A stretch of DNA of 64,000 nt from Nitrosopumilus sp. (GCF_025699255.1 NZ_JAILWA010000001.1:124001-188000); one strand, 5' to 3'; numbered from the stretch's first letter, positions 9,448 to 17,460 are shown. Translations and numbers: made by a program. The notes: generated from the letters alone by a model not told the origin.

Positions 9448-9660
9448 ATGGATATTTATTCAAGTAAATTTGCAATCATCATAATCATAGTACTTGTTAC
9501 CATACTGGCACTTCAAATAATGACAAATAATACAAATTCAGTTCAACTAATTGATCCAGAAACATGTGAACTATACGTTATTGATTCACAAATTAATGCA
9601 AGGCAATACCATGGAGAATTTGATTCAAAATGTCTAGATTTTAAAAATTTAAACCCATGA
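9448..9660 (+). CDS. Small single-pass membrane protein
   Basis: 70 residues: a membrane helix (about 8-27, rich in Ile) followed by a short extracytoplasmic tail with two cysteines (C40 and C62) that could form a disulfide. A TATA-like GAATTAAAC near 9414-9422 precedes the ATG by about 28 bp. No family recognised. Confidence 0.6.
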   Translation: MDIYSSKFAIIIIIVLVTILALQIMTNNTNSVQLIDPETCELYVIDSQINARQYHGEFDSKCLDFKNLNP

Positions 9661-9681
9661 GAAATATCTACTAAAAATATT

Positions 9682-9879
9682 ATGGACACACCATCAGAAA
9701 TCAACTCAGTGTTTTGGAATGAACAGACAAAATCTTGGGATTATAAAATCGTAAAAGTAGACGAATATTTTGGATTCAGTGAATGCCAGCAATGCAGAAA
9801 ACCAATGTCTCACAATGTCAAAACAGATGGCAAATTCAAGGTAGTCTATGTCAAATGTGCCTGTGCAGATAGAAAATAA
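9682..9879 (+). CDS. Small zinc-ribbon-like protein
   Basis: 65 residues with CQQC at about 36-39 and CAC near the C-terminus (VKCACADRK), spaced like a zinc ribbon. It follows the previous small gene by 21 bp on the same strand and ends 12 bp from the convergent helicase stop. Function unknown. Confidence 0.65.
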   Translation: MDTPSEINSVFWNEQTKSWDYKIVKVDEYFGFSECQQCRKPMSHNVKTDGKFKVVYVKCACADRK

Positions 9880-9891
9880 AGAAAACCAAAA

Positions 9892-11565
9892 TCAATTCAT
9901 TCCCAATACGTCATAGTAAGCTTTTGGAATCATTTGTTGACCCTTGAAAAATACATTGTTTACTGCAGTATCAAGAACATATGTTTTAGCCCAATCATCA
10001 TTACTTCGAATCGAGCGTCCAAAACCTTGTAAAATCTTAGTAAGAGTTTGAGACGTATACCACAAAGGAAATTTATTCATTTTGGCCCTAGTACGTTTTT
10101 CAGTATAGTTTGGATATGGAACTTTTGCAATAATTTGAAATCTAGACAAATCATCTTTCAAATTAACTCCTTCCCAAAGAGAAGAAGAAAGCAAGACCCC
10201 AGTAGGATCAGCAGCATGTTCAGAAATCACTTCATCTTGGGTTTTATCATCTTTGTTTTTACTATGACAAAGTCTAATTCTCTTAGTATTTTTTGGAGAA
10301 AGATATCTAATTATTTTTTGACATCTAGGAATAGAAGAAGTTAAAATCAATCCTCGTTCTTGAGAATGCTCATCCATTATTCTGTCAATTGCTTTAATAA
10401 CTTCAAGTTCATCCTCATCGGTAGAACCATAGCTTAGTCGTCTTATGTTAAGAAGATCTATAGTTCTATGTTCAAGAGGGAAAGGAGATTTTGGAGTGTC
10501 AACAAAAGCCACATCGTCTTGTTCCAAACCCATATTTTCACAAAAGCTTGACTTGTCAATTGTGGCAGACATAAAAATTTGATATTCAGTTTCAAAAAAA
10601 GAATTTGCAAATTTTGAAACGTCAATGGGTTTTACAGAGATAGTTCTAAAATTACCATTAAGATCCTTTACAGGATCATTTACAACAAAGTTTTCCTTAT
10701 TAGACATTATGTCAATTTTAGCTTGTGCCGACCTATCATGACGGCGTTCTAAACCTGTGATTAATTCATAATCAGGGTTATTTTGAAATGCGGGACTTTC
10801 TTTGATATCTTTAATTTTTTTTGCATATGCATATGCCATATCGTCAGTTAATTTTATCATGGAATCTAAATCAGTAAAATCATATTTTTCAGAATTAAGA
10901 TTACATTCATCTACCTGACCACTAAAAATATCAAACCCGACAAACTGAATTATTTGGTCTTCAATTTTATGAGCCTCATCAAAAATAGTTATTTTTCTAT
11001 CCAAATAATCCTCAAAGAGTTTTCGGTTAAATTTCATTATTGTGAAAAAGGCATGGTAATTCCAAAGAGAATGTTTTGAGACTAGAGCATCATATTTTTG
11101 TAAGTAATAATGACAGGATTCAGAATCATATGAGTTGTCTTCAACTTGGTTTATGGTAGGCTTGAATTTACAAATTTCAAAAACTTCTTTACCGTTTTTA
11201 GAAACTCTTTCTTGACATTCTCCTTTGTCACAAGTCAGACCCCACCTCATGGCTCTTCTTTCATTATCCACTTTTTCTGAGGACATCAGTTTAAGACAAG
11301 GGAAATTTTGCTTACCTTTTACAGGTTTTAAAAACGGAATATCTTTGATATATTGATCCTGTAGATGTTTTGAGGCAGTAACAGTAAATGAGCTATCAAA
11401 ATAATTTGATACTGTTGCTCCAACAAGAGATTTTCCCACACCCGTAGGTGCACATAAAATAATTTTTTTAAACCCAGAATTTAATTTCTCTTCAATTTGG
11501 GAAAGAATGTCTTTTTGTATTTCTCTAGGTATAAAATTTTCAGGGAATTTTTGTAATAATGACAG
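9892..11565 (-). CDS. XPD/DinG-type Fe-S superfamily 2 helicase, start codon unclear
   Basis: Walker A (APTGVGKS) lies just upstream of the first available ATG (11439), so the true gene must begin further up. The frame is open to a stop at about 11582-11584 and encodes FPENFIPREIQKDILSQIEE before Walker A, the usual family N-terminus, but contains no ATG, GTG or TTG. A TATA-like box (about 11589-11596) is centred 27 bp before CTG 11565, which I give as provisional start. Other motifs: four cysteines for a 4Fe-4S cluster (LTCDKGEC, CKF, SCHYY), DEAH in FDEAHKIEDQ, SSSLWEGVNL and the QGFGRSIRSNDD motif VI. It is probably a 5'-3' DNA helicase in repair. Confidence 0.85.
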   Translation of the reverse strand: MSLLQKFPENFIPREIQKDILSQIEEKLNSGFKKIILCAPTGVGKSLVGATVSNYFDSSFTVTASKHLQDQYIKDIPFLKPVKGKQNFPCLKLMSSEKVDNERRAMRWGLTCDKGECQERVSKNGKEVFEICKFKPTINQVEDNSYDSESCHYYLQKYDALVSKHSLWNYHAFFTIMKFNRKLFEDYLDRKITIFDEAHKIEDQIIQFVGFDIFSGQVDECNLNSEKYDFTDLDSMIKLTDDMAYAYAKKIKDIKESPAFQNNPDYELITGLERRHDRSAQAKIDIMSNKENFVVNDPVKDLNGNFRTISVKPIDVSKFANSFFETEYQIFMSATIDKSSFCENMGLEQDDVAFVDTPKSPFPLEHRTIDLLNIRRLSYGSTDEDELEVIKAIDRIMDEHSQERGLILTSSIPRCQKIIRYLSPKNTKRIRLCHSKNKDDKTQDEVISEHAADPTGVLLSSSLWEGVNLKDDLSRFQIIAKVPYPNYTEKRTRAKMNKFPLWYTSQTLTKILQGFGRSIRSNDDWAKTYVLDTAVNNVFFKGQQMIPKAYYDVLGMN

Positions 11566-11664
11566 GATTACATCTTTTTTTATTCAATATTAAAAGGATA
11601 AGGGTTATTGGAATATCAAAATTTTTGTAAACTAGTTTAATATCTAGTAAAACCATCCAATATC

Positions 11665-11982
11665 ATGCAATTATTAGATGACAAAATGAGAGTATGGACA
11701 GATAGTGCAAAATTTGTAAAACCAAATTCAGGAGTATTTGTATTGTATAATAGAAACAAAGATCCAATTTACATAGGAGAAACCAATAATTTAGAAGAAA
11801 CGTTTTCGATATATGTAGACACAGAATTTGAAGGGGATGAATGCAAGCAAAAAACTTCATCATATCAGAGAATTTTTTCGGATAATCCCAAAGAGATGCA
11901 ATTACAATTAATTGATGATTTTAAAAATGAAACAGGTAATGTGCCTGTATGTAATTCTAAAATTAAAATAGAAACTCATTAG
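11665..11982 (+). CDS. GIY-YIG-like nuclease-fold protein
   Basis: 105 residues. GVFVLYN followed by IYIGETNNLEETF matches the two core strands and the first helix of a GIY-YIG fold (here GVF and YIG). The catalytic Arg/Glu are not obvious, so activity is uncertain. A TATA-like TTTAATAT at about 11637-11644 fits a leaderless ATG 11665. Divergent from the Fe-S helicase. Confidence 0.65.
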   Translation: MQLLDDKMRVWTDSAKFVKPNSGVFVLYNRNKDPIYIGETNNLEETFSIYVDTEFEGDECKQKTSSYQRIFSDNPKEMQLQLIDDFKNETGNVPVCNSKIKIETH

Positions 11983-11990
11983 ATAGTTTC

Positions 11991-12008
11991 ACTGCATTGC
12001 AATGTAGT
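11991..12008. promoter_or_regulatory. Near-perfect palindrome upstream of a TATA box
   Basis: ACTGCATTGCAATGTAGT: a perfect 10-bp core (CATTGCAATG) flanked by ACT/AGT. It ends about 5 bp before the TATA-like GATTAATAG (12016-12024) of the gene at 12045, the position expected for an operator that affects TBP/TFB binding. Confidence 0.4.
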
Positions 12009-12044
12009 CTTACTTGATTAATAGAAAAATTATCAAAACATATC

Positions 12045-12287
12045 ATGTCAAACGCATTGATTTACATTGGAATTGCCGTTGGCGTTGCAGCTATGGCAGC
12101 AGCAATCGCTTATGGTACAGAAAACCAAAAGAACTACTTGCCAGAAGATGCAGTTTTAGCTCCGGCAGCTGAAGAGGGATTACTTCCTAAAACAGGAACT
12201 TTTGGAGCAGATTTAAACAAAGAACAATGGCATGAGGATCCTTTTGGCGAATTAGCTCAAAAAGTTAGAGAGAAGAATGGAGGATAA
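12045..12287 (+). CDS. Small membrane protein with Ala-rich helix
   Basis: 80 residues. One membrane helix near the N-terminus (IYIGIAVGVAAMAAAIAYG) and a soluble tail with DPFGELAQKVREK. TATA-like GATTAATAG lies 27 bp upstream, so ATG 12045 is probably leaderless. I recognise no family; the clean codon pattern and strong promoter suggest a real, perhaps well-expressed, gene. Confidence 0.7.
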   Translation: MSNALIYIGIAVGVAAMAAAIAYGTENQKNYLPEDAVLAPAAEEGLLPKTGTFGADLNKEQWHEDPFGELAQKVREKNGG

Positions 12288-12402
12288 TCTAAATTAGATT
12301 ATCATTCATTTTATTTTAAAAATTTTTCAATATTAAACAAATTTAAGAAAAATCAATGAATTTCAGGTAAAGTAATTTATCTAAGAAAGGCGTAATTTAA
12401 CA

Positions 12403-12534
12403 ATGCATCAATGCTATTATTGTGAACAAATATTTGATTCCAAAGAACAGCTGTATGAACATGTAGAAGTTCATTCAGATATTGAGCGAAATAAAGAAAT
12501 CATGGAAAGGAAGAAACAAGCAGAGAAAAAATAA
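12403..12534 (+). CDS. C2H2 zinc-finger microprotein
   Basis: 43 residues: MHQCYYCEQIFDSKEQLYEH continues with VEVH, giving the classical C-x2-C-x12-H-x3-H finger, then a charged helix (DIERNKEIMERKKQAEKK). It is a single free-standing finger, likely a nucleic acid or protein binder. Confidence 0.7.
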   Translation: MHQCYYCEQIFDSKEQLYEHVEVHSDIERNKEIMERKKQAEKK

Positions 12535-12571
12535 TTATTTATGCCTAGACTAAAAAAAATAGAGCTAAGGT

Positions 12572-12590
12572 CAGAATTTTTCAAATTCTG
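12572..12590. repeat. 8-bp inverted repeat with 3-nt loop
   Basis: CAGAATTT-TTC-AAATTCTG lies between the C2H2 microgene and the next gene, about 6 bp before the TATA-like GATATAAG at 12596-12603. It can fold as a hairpin in RNA or act as an operator for the gene at 12623. Confidence 0.4.
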
Positions 12591-12622
12591 GAACGGATAT
12601 AAGAATTCTAATCATAATCAAC

Positions 12623-12889
12623 ATGGATTGGGTTGAAAATTTGTTACAAAAATCATGTGAGAGAACATTAACAAAAAGTGAAGTATTACACAGTTTATTT
12701 CACATGATAGAAGTAAATGAAAATACTCTAAACCACATACAGGCTAGCAATTTAGATTTTGGTCCAGAATTAGAAGAACTAAAACAAACGGAAATAAGAG
12801 ATTTAGATTTTCATTTAAAATACTATCGCAGCTTGGTAAATTACATTAACTCAGTTCCAGAAAATAAAATTATAGAAAACAACTCCTAA
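12623..12889 (+). CDS. Hypothetical helical protein
   Basis: 88 residues, acidic and probably all-helical; only one cysteine. GATATAAG at 12596-12603 is centred about 25 bp before ATG 12623, fitting a leaderless transcript. It overlaps the convergent small gene by 4 bp. No family recognised. Confidence 0.65.
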   Translation: MDWVENLLQKSCERTLTKSEVLHSLFHMIEVNENTLNHIQASNLDFGPELEELKQTEIRDLDFHLKYYRSLVNYINSVPENKIIENNS

Positions 12890-13029
12890 ACATCCCAAGA
12901 AACAGTATAGGATACAAAAGATTTGGGAGCAGATTGTTTCTTTTTCGTACCCCATTCATTTTGGGTGTGTCCAGAATTTTGGTCAGACAATTCACCCCAA
13001 TTGAATTTTGGTAGTTTTGCAGTTTCCAT
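12886..13029 (-). CDS. 47-residue hypothetical protein
   Basis: Short frame from ATG 13029: METAKLPKFNWGELSDQNSG opens a hydrophilic, probably disordered sequence with several Lys and Trp residues. Good codon texture and tight convergent overlap (4 bp) with the neighbouring stop suggest a real gene. No motif known. Confidence 0.55.
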   Translation of the reverse strand: METAKLPKFNWGELSDQNSGHTQNEWGTKKKQSAPKSFVSYTVSWDV

Positions 13030-13084
13030 AAAGCAAAATATAACAAATAGTTATTAAAAAAGCAGTATGCAGTGCAGGCAAATT

Positions 13085-13618
13085 TCATTTAATTTGTTTG
13101 TAGAGCCTGTCATATTTTGATTGTTCGTCAGGATTTTGACCAAAATTTGTATCTGCATGATATTTTAGACATTTATCATCAAATAATTTTTGTAATTTTT
13201 CTACTTCTTCATTAATCATTTTTCCAGAATCTTCTTTTGCAAATTGTTTTCGTTGCTCTTCATTTTGCCCCCTAGTAGGAAAATACTGGTCATAGAATTT
13301 TTCATGAATTTTAAAAATATTTTCACATTTAATCAATTCAGCAAGGTCAAATTTTCCTTGTTCGTGATTCAATAATGTATCTGTAGATTCCGATAATCTC
13401 ACCCAAGACAACAAAGGATGAAATTCAGCAAAAAGTTGTATATTTTCAATTAAAAAAACAACTTTACCATCTATTTTATCAGAATTCACTATCCATGTGA
13501 ATCGATATTTGATTACACTGTGAGAATCTTCAAAGACTGCAGGGTTTGATTCGGCCTGAAAATCATTCCATTTTAGAGAAATACCAGGTTCCCATGAAAT
13601 AGTGGTATTTTCCCCCAT
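13085..13618 (-). CDS. DUF922-like protein with altered zinc-protease motif
   Basis: About 177 residues from ATG 13618 (TTG 13633 is possible). The N-terminal ISLKWNDFQAES strand and the helix LLNHEQGKFDLAEL match the DUF922 family of predicted zinc proteases, whose motif is HEQGHFD. Here the second His is Lys, so HEXXH is broken and catalysis is doubtful. No clear signal peptide. A TATA-like AATAATTTTA (about 13640-13649) is centred 26 bp before ATG 13618. Confidence 0.7.
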   Translation of the reverse strand: MGENTTISWEPGISLKWNDFQAESNPAVFEDSHSVIKYRFTWIVNSDKIDGKVVFLIENIQLFAEFHPLLSWVRLSESTDTLLNHEQGKFDLAELIKCENIFKIHEKFYDQYFPTRGQNEEQRKQFAKEDSGKMINEEVEKLQKLFDDKCLKYHADTNFGQNPDEQSKYDRLYKQIK

Positions 13619-13664
13619 ATTGGGGAATAACAAGATGGCAATAAAATTATTTTTAGAAAAAGAG

Positions 13665-13728
13665 TGTTTGACGGCAAATGAATTCTAAGGCATGGTCGAC
13701 TAAGACAAATGTATGAGGTCGTCAAACA
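13665..13728. ncRNA. Possible stem-loop RNA or long-spaced operator
   Basis: TGTTTGACG (13665-13673) and CGTCAAACA (13720-13728) are perfect 9-bp inverted copies separated by 46 nt in a 270-bp stretch with no convincing gene. The arms contain GC unusual for the surroundings. Strand and function are unknown; chance is possible. Confidence 0.3.
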
Positions 13729-13889
13729 GATGACTCAATTTTACTATAACATATGAGACTAAAAGAAAACGTGTGTACAAAATGAACAAAACAATATGTT
13801 TTGAAAATTCATGTACATATAGGATCAAATTCAAAATGGATCGTTTTTTCAACCCTTTTTGATCAATATTCAAGACATGTTTTATTTTA

Positions 13890-14006
13890 TCAATTTTTGA
13901 AAATATCAATCATTACAAATATTGGAAGCAAGGTGATTGCGGATTTGGCATCTACTGTAACCCCCAAAGGGCCGATGATGAAAGAGCCAAATTTGCTTGC
14001 TTTCAC
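13890..14006 (-). CDS. Possible 38-residue hydrophobic microprotein
   Basis: Frame from GTG 14006 encodes SKFGSFIIGPLGVTVDAK followed by a hydrophobic stretch (SAITLLPIFVMIDIF), which would form one membrane helix. A competing frame on the plus strand (about 13801-14022) looks less protein-like. No clear promoter; weakly supported. Confidence 0.35.
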   Translation of the reverse strand: MKASKFGSFIIGPLGVTVDAKSAITLLPIFVMIDIFKN

Positions 14007-14047
14007 AATTCTAAACTATTAATTTCAGAGATTAAATTCAATATTTT

Positions 14048-14125
14048 ATGATGACGAGATTTTATATAACAATGGGGATTTCAGTTGCAGCATTAGTTGT
14101 AGGATTGATTTTATTATTTAGTTAG
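14048..14125 (+). CDS. 25-residue single-helix membrane microprotein
   Basis: ATG 14048 (or 14051) opens MMTRFYITMG followed by a hydrophobic helix (ISVAALVVGLILLFS) ending at the stop. It overlaps the 3' end of the convergent matrixin gene by 12 bp. Small one-helix peptides of this kind are common but easily overlooked. Confidence 0.4.
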   Translation: MMTRFYITMGISVAALVVGLILLFS

Positions 14126-15028
14126 TTGGGATTTAACTTCAAAATTAGGATCACATCCCAATTGATTTATGATGTCATTAATTTGTATGATTAAATCATT
14201 TTGCTGATCAATTAAGGCATTAACTTTTTCTATTTGAATATTAAGAGTATCTAACGCTCTTTGAGCTTTTTTGTAATCTGATTGAGAAAGCATCTTTCCT
14301 TCATAGAATTCGTATTGCTTAAGATATTCATCATATTGGGATTGCTCTAAATTTATTTTTCTGTTTAGAGATTCAATTTGGGATTGGAGTTCTTGTTCTT
14401 GAATTAATAATAATTTTTGCCCCACATAAAGTTCATCTAATCTTTCTGGTACATTATAGCCTTGAGAATTAAAATCAATTTCAGGTGATTGAGTAGAATA
14501 CATTAGATGATTTTTTTCACTTGTATGACCCAATCCCAACGCATGGCCTATTTCATGCATTAAAATATTCACAACCATATTTTCGTCATTCTGTACAAAA
14601 TTAGAATTACAATCTTCTGCTCCAATTGAAATATCTAAAACACAATGACTTAAAATTCCAAATAAAACGGAATTACATGTTGCAAGTCCAGTATGCGTTA
14701 ATGGAGCATATTTTTGCCATTTAATTTCAATATTAGATTTTTCAGATTGAATAAATTCTAAATTAGGATTTGTATTTTCCCAGTTATCTATTGCTTTCAT
14801 TAAGGCATTAATTGGAATCTGTTTATCTGGAACATCAGGTACATTTTCAAACGAGTAATAGATAATCTGATGATCATCAGTAATTGCATTAGAAATTTGT
14901 TGAATCTTTTCAACTGAAGGAGATAGTCCTACAGATGAAGAGTTAGGTGAAAAGGGCAATAAATCAGCATACCAGACATAGCCAACAAATAGAACTAGTG
15001 CAATTATTACATAAACTGCTTTCAACAA
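14114..15028 (-). CDS. Matrixin-like (M10) exported metalloprotease with C-terminal coiled coil
   Basis: 304 residues from TTG 15028. An N-terminal membrane anchor/signal (3-20) leads to a metzincin domain with HEIGHALGLGH and the Met-turn LMYS; cysteines in the catalytic domain may pair. Residues about 205-300 form a long coiled coil (SQIESLNRKINLEQSQYDEY), unusual for the family. It likely acts outside the cell, anchored in the membrane or bound to a partner by the coiled coil. Confidence 0.85.
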   Translation of the reverse strand: MLKAVYVIIALVLFVGYVWYADLLPFSPNSSSVGLSPSVEKIQQISNAITDDHQIIYYSFENVPDVPDKQIPINALMKAIDNWENTNPNLEFIQSEKSNIEIKWQKYAPLTHTGLATCNSVLFGILSHCVLDISIGAEDCNSNFVQNDENMVVNILMHEIGHALGLGHTSEKNHLMYSTQSPEIDFNSQGYNVPERLDELYVGQKLLLIQEQELQSQIESLNRKINLEQSQYDEYLKQYEFYEGKMLSQSDYKKAQRALDTLNIQIEKVNALIDQQNDLIIQINDIINQLGCDPNFEVKSQLTK

Positions 15029-15229
15029 ATAAAGAAAGAACTAGGATTACCTAAAACTTTCCATCCCACTAGAGAGATTTAGGCTGGATTGGTTTTTTAA
15101 ATCAACTTTAGTATAGTTTTTTATTTTAAAAGAAATTAGTCATAACCAACATTGCCATATAATATCTGGATTTTGGTAATCGCTTAATGCAATTCGACAG
15201 GATTACCAAAGTTATCTGTGGCCAACAGA

Positions 15230-15484
15230 TTATTTTGGATGAGAATTTTTAAAATAATCAATTTTTTCTTTTTCAGAATAAGGCAAATCATTATTTTTTG
15301 ATAGATTAAAAATATTTCCAAATGCAGGACATTCACAGTCAACTGAAAATAATTCTTCACATTTAGGGCATTGTATAACAAAATGATTTCCCCAATCACA
15401 TTCTATATCTTCAATAATTTCAAAAAAGACACTTTCATCACAAATACAATGTAATCTATTTTGAAATCTTTGATTAAAATCCAT
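15230..15484 (-). CDS. Cys-rich zinc protein
   Basis: 84 residues with CIC at about 13-15, CDW, then CPKC and CEC, enough for one or two zinc sites. The C-terminus (SEKEKIDYFKNSHPK) is hydrophilic. No family recognised. It is divergent from the double zinc-hairpin gene at 15550. Confidence 0.65.
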   Translation of the reverse strand: MDFNQRFQNRLHCICDESVFFEIIEDIECDWGNHFVIQCPKCEELFSVDCECPAFGNIFNLSKNNDLPYSEKEKIDYFKNSHPK

Positions 15485-15549
15485 AATAATTACATTAAAA
15501 AATCAAATATAATTTATTAACAATAAGAATAATTTTCAACTGTTATACT

Positions 15550-15756
15550 TTGACAGAATGCCCCACATGTAAACTTGCAATGGAATCACATTCAACTGAA
15601 GAGTTGATGGAATGTTGTATGAAGCAAGTAGGTGATGAATTCAATGAAGAGAAATCAGGCATTTGTCCTAATTGTAAACATGCTATCAAAAAACACTCAA
15701 GTAATGAACTAGCTGAATGTACATTAGAGTTCCTCAAATCAGGGATTAATAATTAG
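15550..15756 (+). CDS. Internally duplicated Cys/His zinc-hairpin protein
   Basis: 68 residues from TTG 15550. Two similar halves: CPTCKLAMESHSTEELMECC and CPNCKHAIKKHSSNELAECT, each with C-P-x-C, H-S and E-C at identical spacing, so each is probably a Cys3His zinc site. The start TTG is required to include the first finger. Confidence 0.7.
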   Translation: MTECPTCKLAMESHSTEELMECCMKQVGDEFNEEKSGICPNCKHAIKKHSSNELAECTLEFLKSGINN

Positions 15757-15797
15757 TTCAAGATAAGATTAAACAGTAGAAAAAAATATCATAGGTA

Positions 15798-16385
15798 TTG
15801 GATCAAGCAACTAGAAATATAATTTCAGAATATTCTCCCATGTGGACAAACAAAGAGATTTGGGAATTTGAACAGCTCAACGAAAATTTGACATTTGATG
15901 CAGTGTATGCTGAAAAAAATAAGTTTGAATCATGGAAATCAAAGTCATCTTTCCCAGACTCAGATATTCGAGACATGATAGTTAGAACTTTTGATAACTT
16001 TTTGAACGGGAATGAATTATGGATTGCAAATAAGGATGAAGGTAAATTAGATAAAAAATATGTGGCATATCTCATGTCAGTCATGGCAGATGTTATGATT
16101 GAGGAAGAAATTTGTCTAAATTTTAGAATTGAAAACGATTGTCTAGTATCAGTAATTGATGAAAAAGCAGATGTAATTGACTGTAAAGAATTTTTTGAAG
16201 AATTTTATCATTTAGCAACAGGATTTAATTTTGACGTAGATACGGGAATTCCAGATGATGAAACAGAAGCTGAGATATATCTCACCAGACTGCAAGAAGA
16301 ATTTGATGAGAAAATGAAAAGAAAACTAGGTGACAAATACATGTCAGGCAATAATGATCCAGACACAATAAATGCAGAGACTTGA
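15798..16385 (+). CDS. Hypothetical acidic protein
   Basis: 195 residues from TTG 15798; a TATA-like AGATTAAAC at about 15764-15772 supports this start over ATG 15840. Strongly acidic and Trp-containing; no known motif. The following gene overlaps its stop, so the two are probably translated together. Confidence 0.65.
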   Translation: MDQATRNIISEYSPMWTNKEIWEFEQLNENLTFDAVYAEKNKFESWKSKSSFPDSDIRDMIVRTFDNFLNGNELWIANKDEGKLDKKYVAYLMSVMADVMIEEEICLNFRIENDCLVSVIDEKADVIDCKEFFEEFYHLATGFNFDVDTGIPDDETEAEIYLTRLQEEFDEKMKRKLGDKYMSGNNDPDTINAET

Positions 16386-16390
16386 GAAAA

Positions 16391-16741
16391 ATGTCAGACA
16401 AAAGACATCACAATAATTTCAAAAAAAGAGAACAAAATTTAACAACAGAACAAAAAGTGGAACAATTCATCATTAGAAATTCAAATAATGGGTTTTTTAC
16501 CAAGGTATCTACCATATCATACAAATTCGATATTCCAAAAGACACAGCATGGAGTATTGTAGGAGAATTACTAGCAAGTGAATTATTTGACTCGATTCAT
16601 GATGAGTATACAGGAGAGATGAAGCTTTGTGAAACAGGAAAAATATACACCATAAAAAATATGGAAATGAAAAGAAAACGAGAAAAATACAAATCTAAAA
16701 AAATCATAAATAAAGAATCAGAACAGAATGCAAACTCTTAA
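16391..16741 (+). CDS. Winged-helix-like DNA-binding protein
   Basis: 116 residues from ATG 16391. Residues about 25-85 look like a winged helix: TKVSTISYKFDIPKDTAWSI as the HTH and ETGKIYTI as the wing. Both tails are very basic (Lys/Arg runs), fitting nucleic acid binding. Translation probably follows from the gene that ends at 16385. Confidence 0.6.
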   Translation: MSDKRHHNNFKKREQNLTTEQKVEQFIIRNSNNGFFTKVSTISYKFDIPKDTAWSIVGELLASELFDSIHDEYTGEMKLCETGKIYTIKNMEMKRKREKYKSKKIINKESEQNANS

Positions 16742-16841
16742 TTTTAATTAGCAGGAATTTACAATGTGGAAGATGAAAATTTACCTGCACAATGTCATCC
16801 AATTATAAAATCAAAAAGAAAAAAGAAAGTTGAGATAAAAA

Positions 16842-16988
16842 ATGATACAGTGTAAGTTATGTGGAACCCCATTAGGGAAAGAACCAACTACCAAAGAATT
16901 AGAAACGCATTGGAAAAAACATCATAATTGGCACTGGGAATCAAACAAAGATAAAACACCTGAAGACGCATTATTAAAAAAAAGATAA
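16842..16988 (+). CDS. C2H2 zinc-finger microprotein
   Basis: 48 residues. MIQCKLCGTPLG provides C-x2-C and ELETHWKKHHNWHW provides several His at C2H2 spacing. Free-standing single finger, similar in plan to the genes at 12403 and 26787. ATG 16842. Confidence 0.65.
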   Translation: MIQCKLCGTPLGKEPTTKELETHWKKHHNWHWESNKDKTPEDALLKKR

Positions 16989-16991
16989 TCA

Positions 16992-17045
16992 ACGTCTTGG
17001 AATAGTGATCGTTTATAGCATGCCTAGACCACTAATCGAAGGCGT
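16992..17045. ncRNA. Possible structured RNA (nested stem)
   Basis: ACGTCTT (16992-16998) pairs with AAGGCGT (17039-17045, one G-U), then after matched 4-nt internal loops TAGTG (17003-17007) pairs with CACTA (17030-17034), enclosing a 22-nt loop with GCATGC. The region is noncoding between two zinc microgenes. Covariation is needed to support it. Confidence 0.3.
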
Positions 17046-17198
17046 CAACAATACTTTAGATTTGAGACATAAAAGGTAGATTATGGAATTTCCAAACATA
17101 TGTTTAGTATAGATAAAAAAATAGAACTAATTTTTAGAATTCTTGTCAAGTAGTTTATCAATTAAAAATGAGAATACACAATATGGGTGGCATACTAA

Positions 17199-17336
17199 TT
17201 GAATGAGGATTTTGCAGAATATACAAAATGCATTTCATGCAATCAGGCACTGATTTACTGTGATTGTAATTGTCCATATTGCGGAAAACGAGAAGAGTGT
17301 GATTGTGAAATGACTGCATTGAAAATTACACAATGA
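17199..17336 (+). CDS. Nine-cysteine zinc microprotein
   Basis: 45 residues from TTG 17199: CISC, then CDCNCPYCGKREECDC. Eight or nine closely spaced cysteines can hold two metal ions, like a treble-clef or metallothionein-like knuckle. No other domain. Between 17046 and 17198 I see no gene. Confidence 0.6.
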   Translation: MNEDFAEYTKCISCNQALIYCDCNCPYCGKREECDCEMTALKITQ

Positions 17337-17460
17337 ATTTTTTACAAGCCTGAAAAATAATTTTAAAAAACTCTTATGCGTAATGTTTTGTTTATTTTCA
17401 GCTAATAGATTTGAAAAAACTCACTTTTGATATGTAATACAGATTTTGTCATTATGGCAC

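Noticed and set aside
13801-14022. 73-residue plus-strand frame
   Set aside because: Needs a TTG start, has random-looking composition and overlaps a more protein-like hydrophobic frame on the other strand.
16766-16855. 29-residue GTG frame with Lys-rich end
   Set aside because: A TATA-like box is nearby, but an ATG two bases earlier in another frame competes and the frame overlaps the start of the C2H2 gene; too weak to list.
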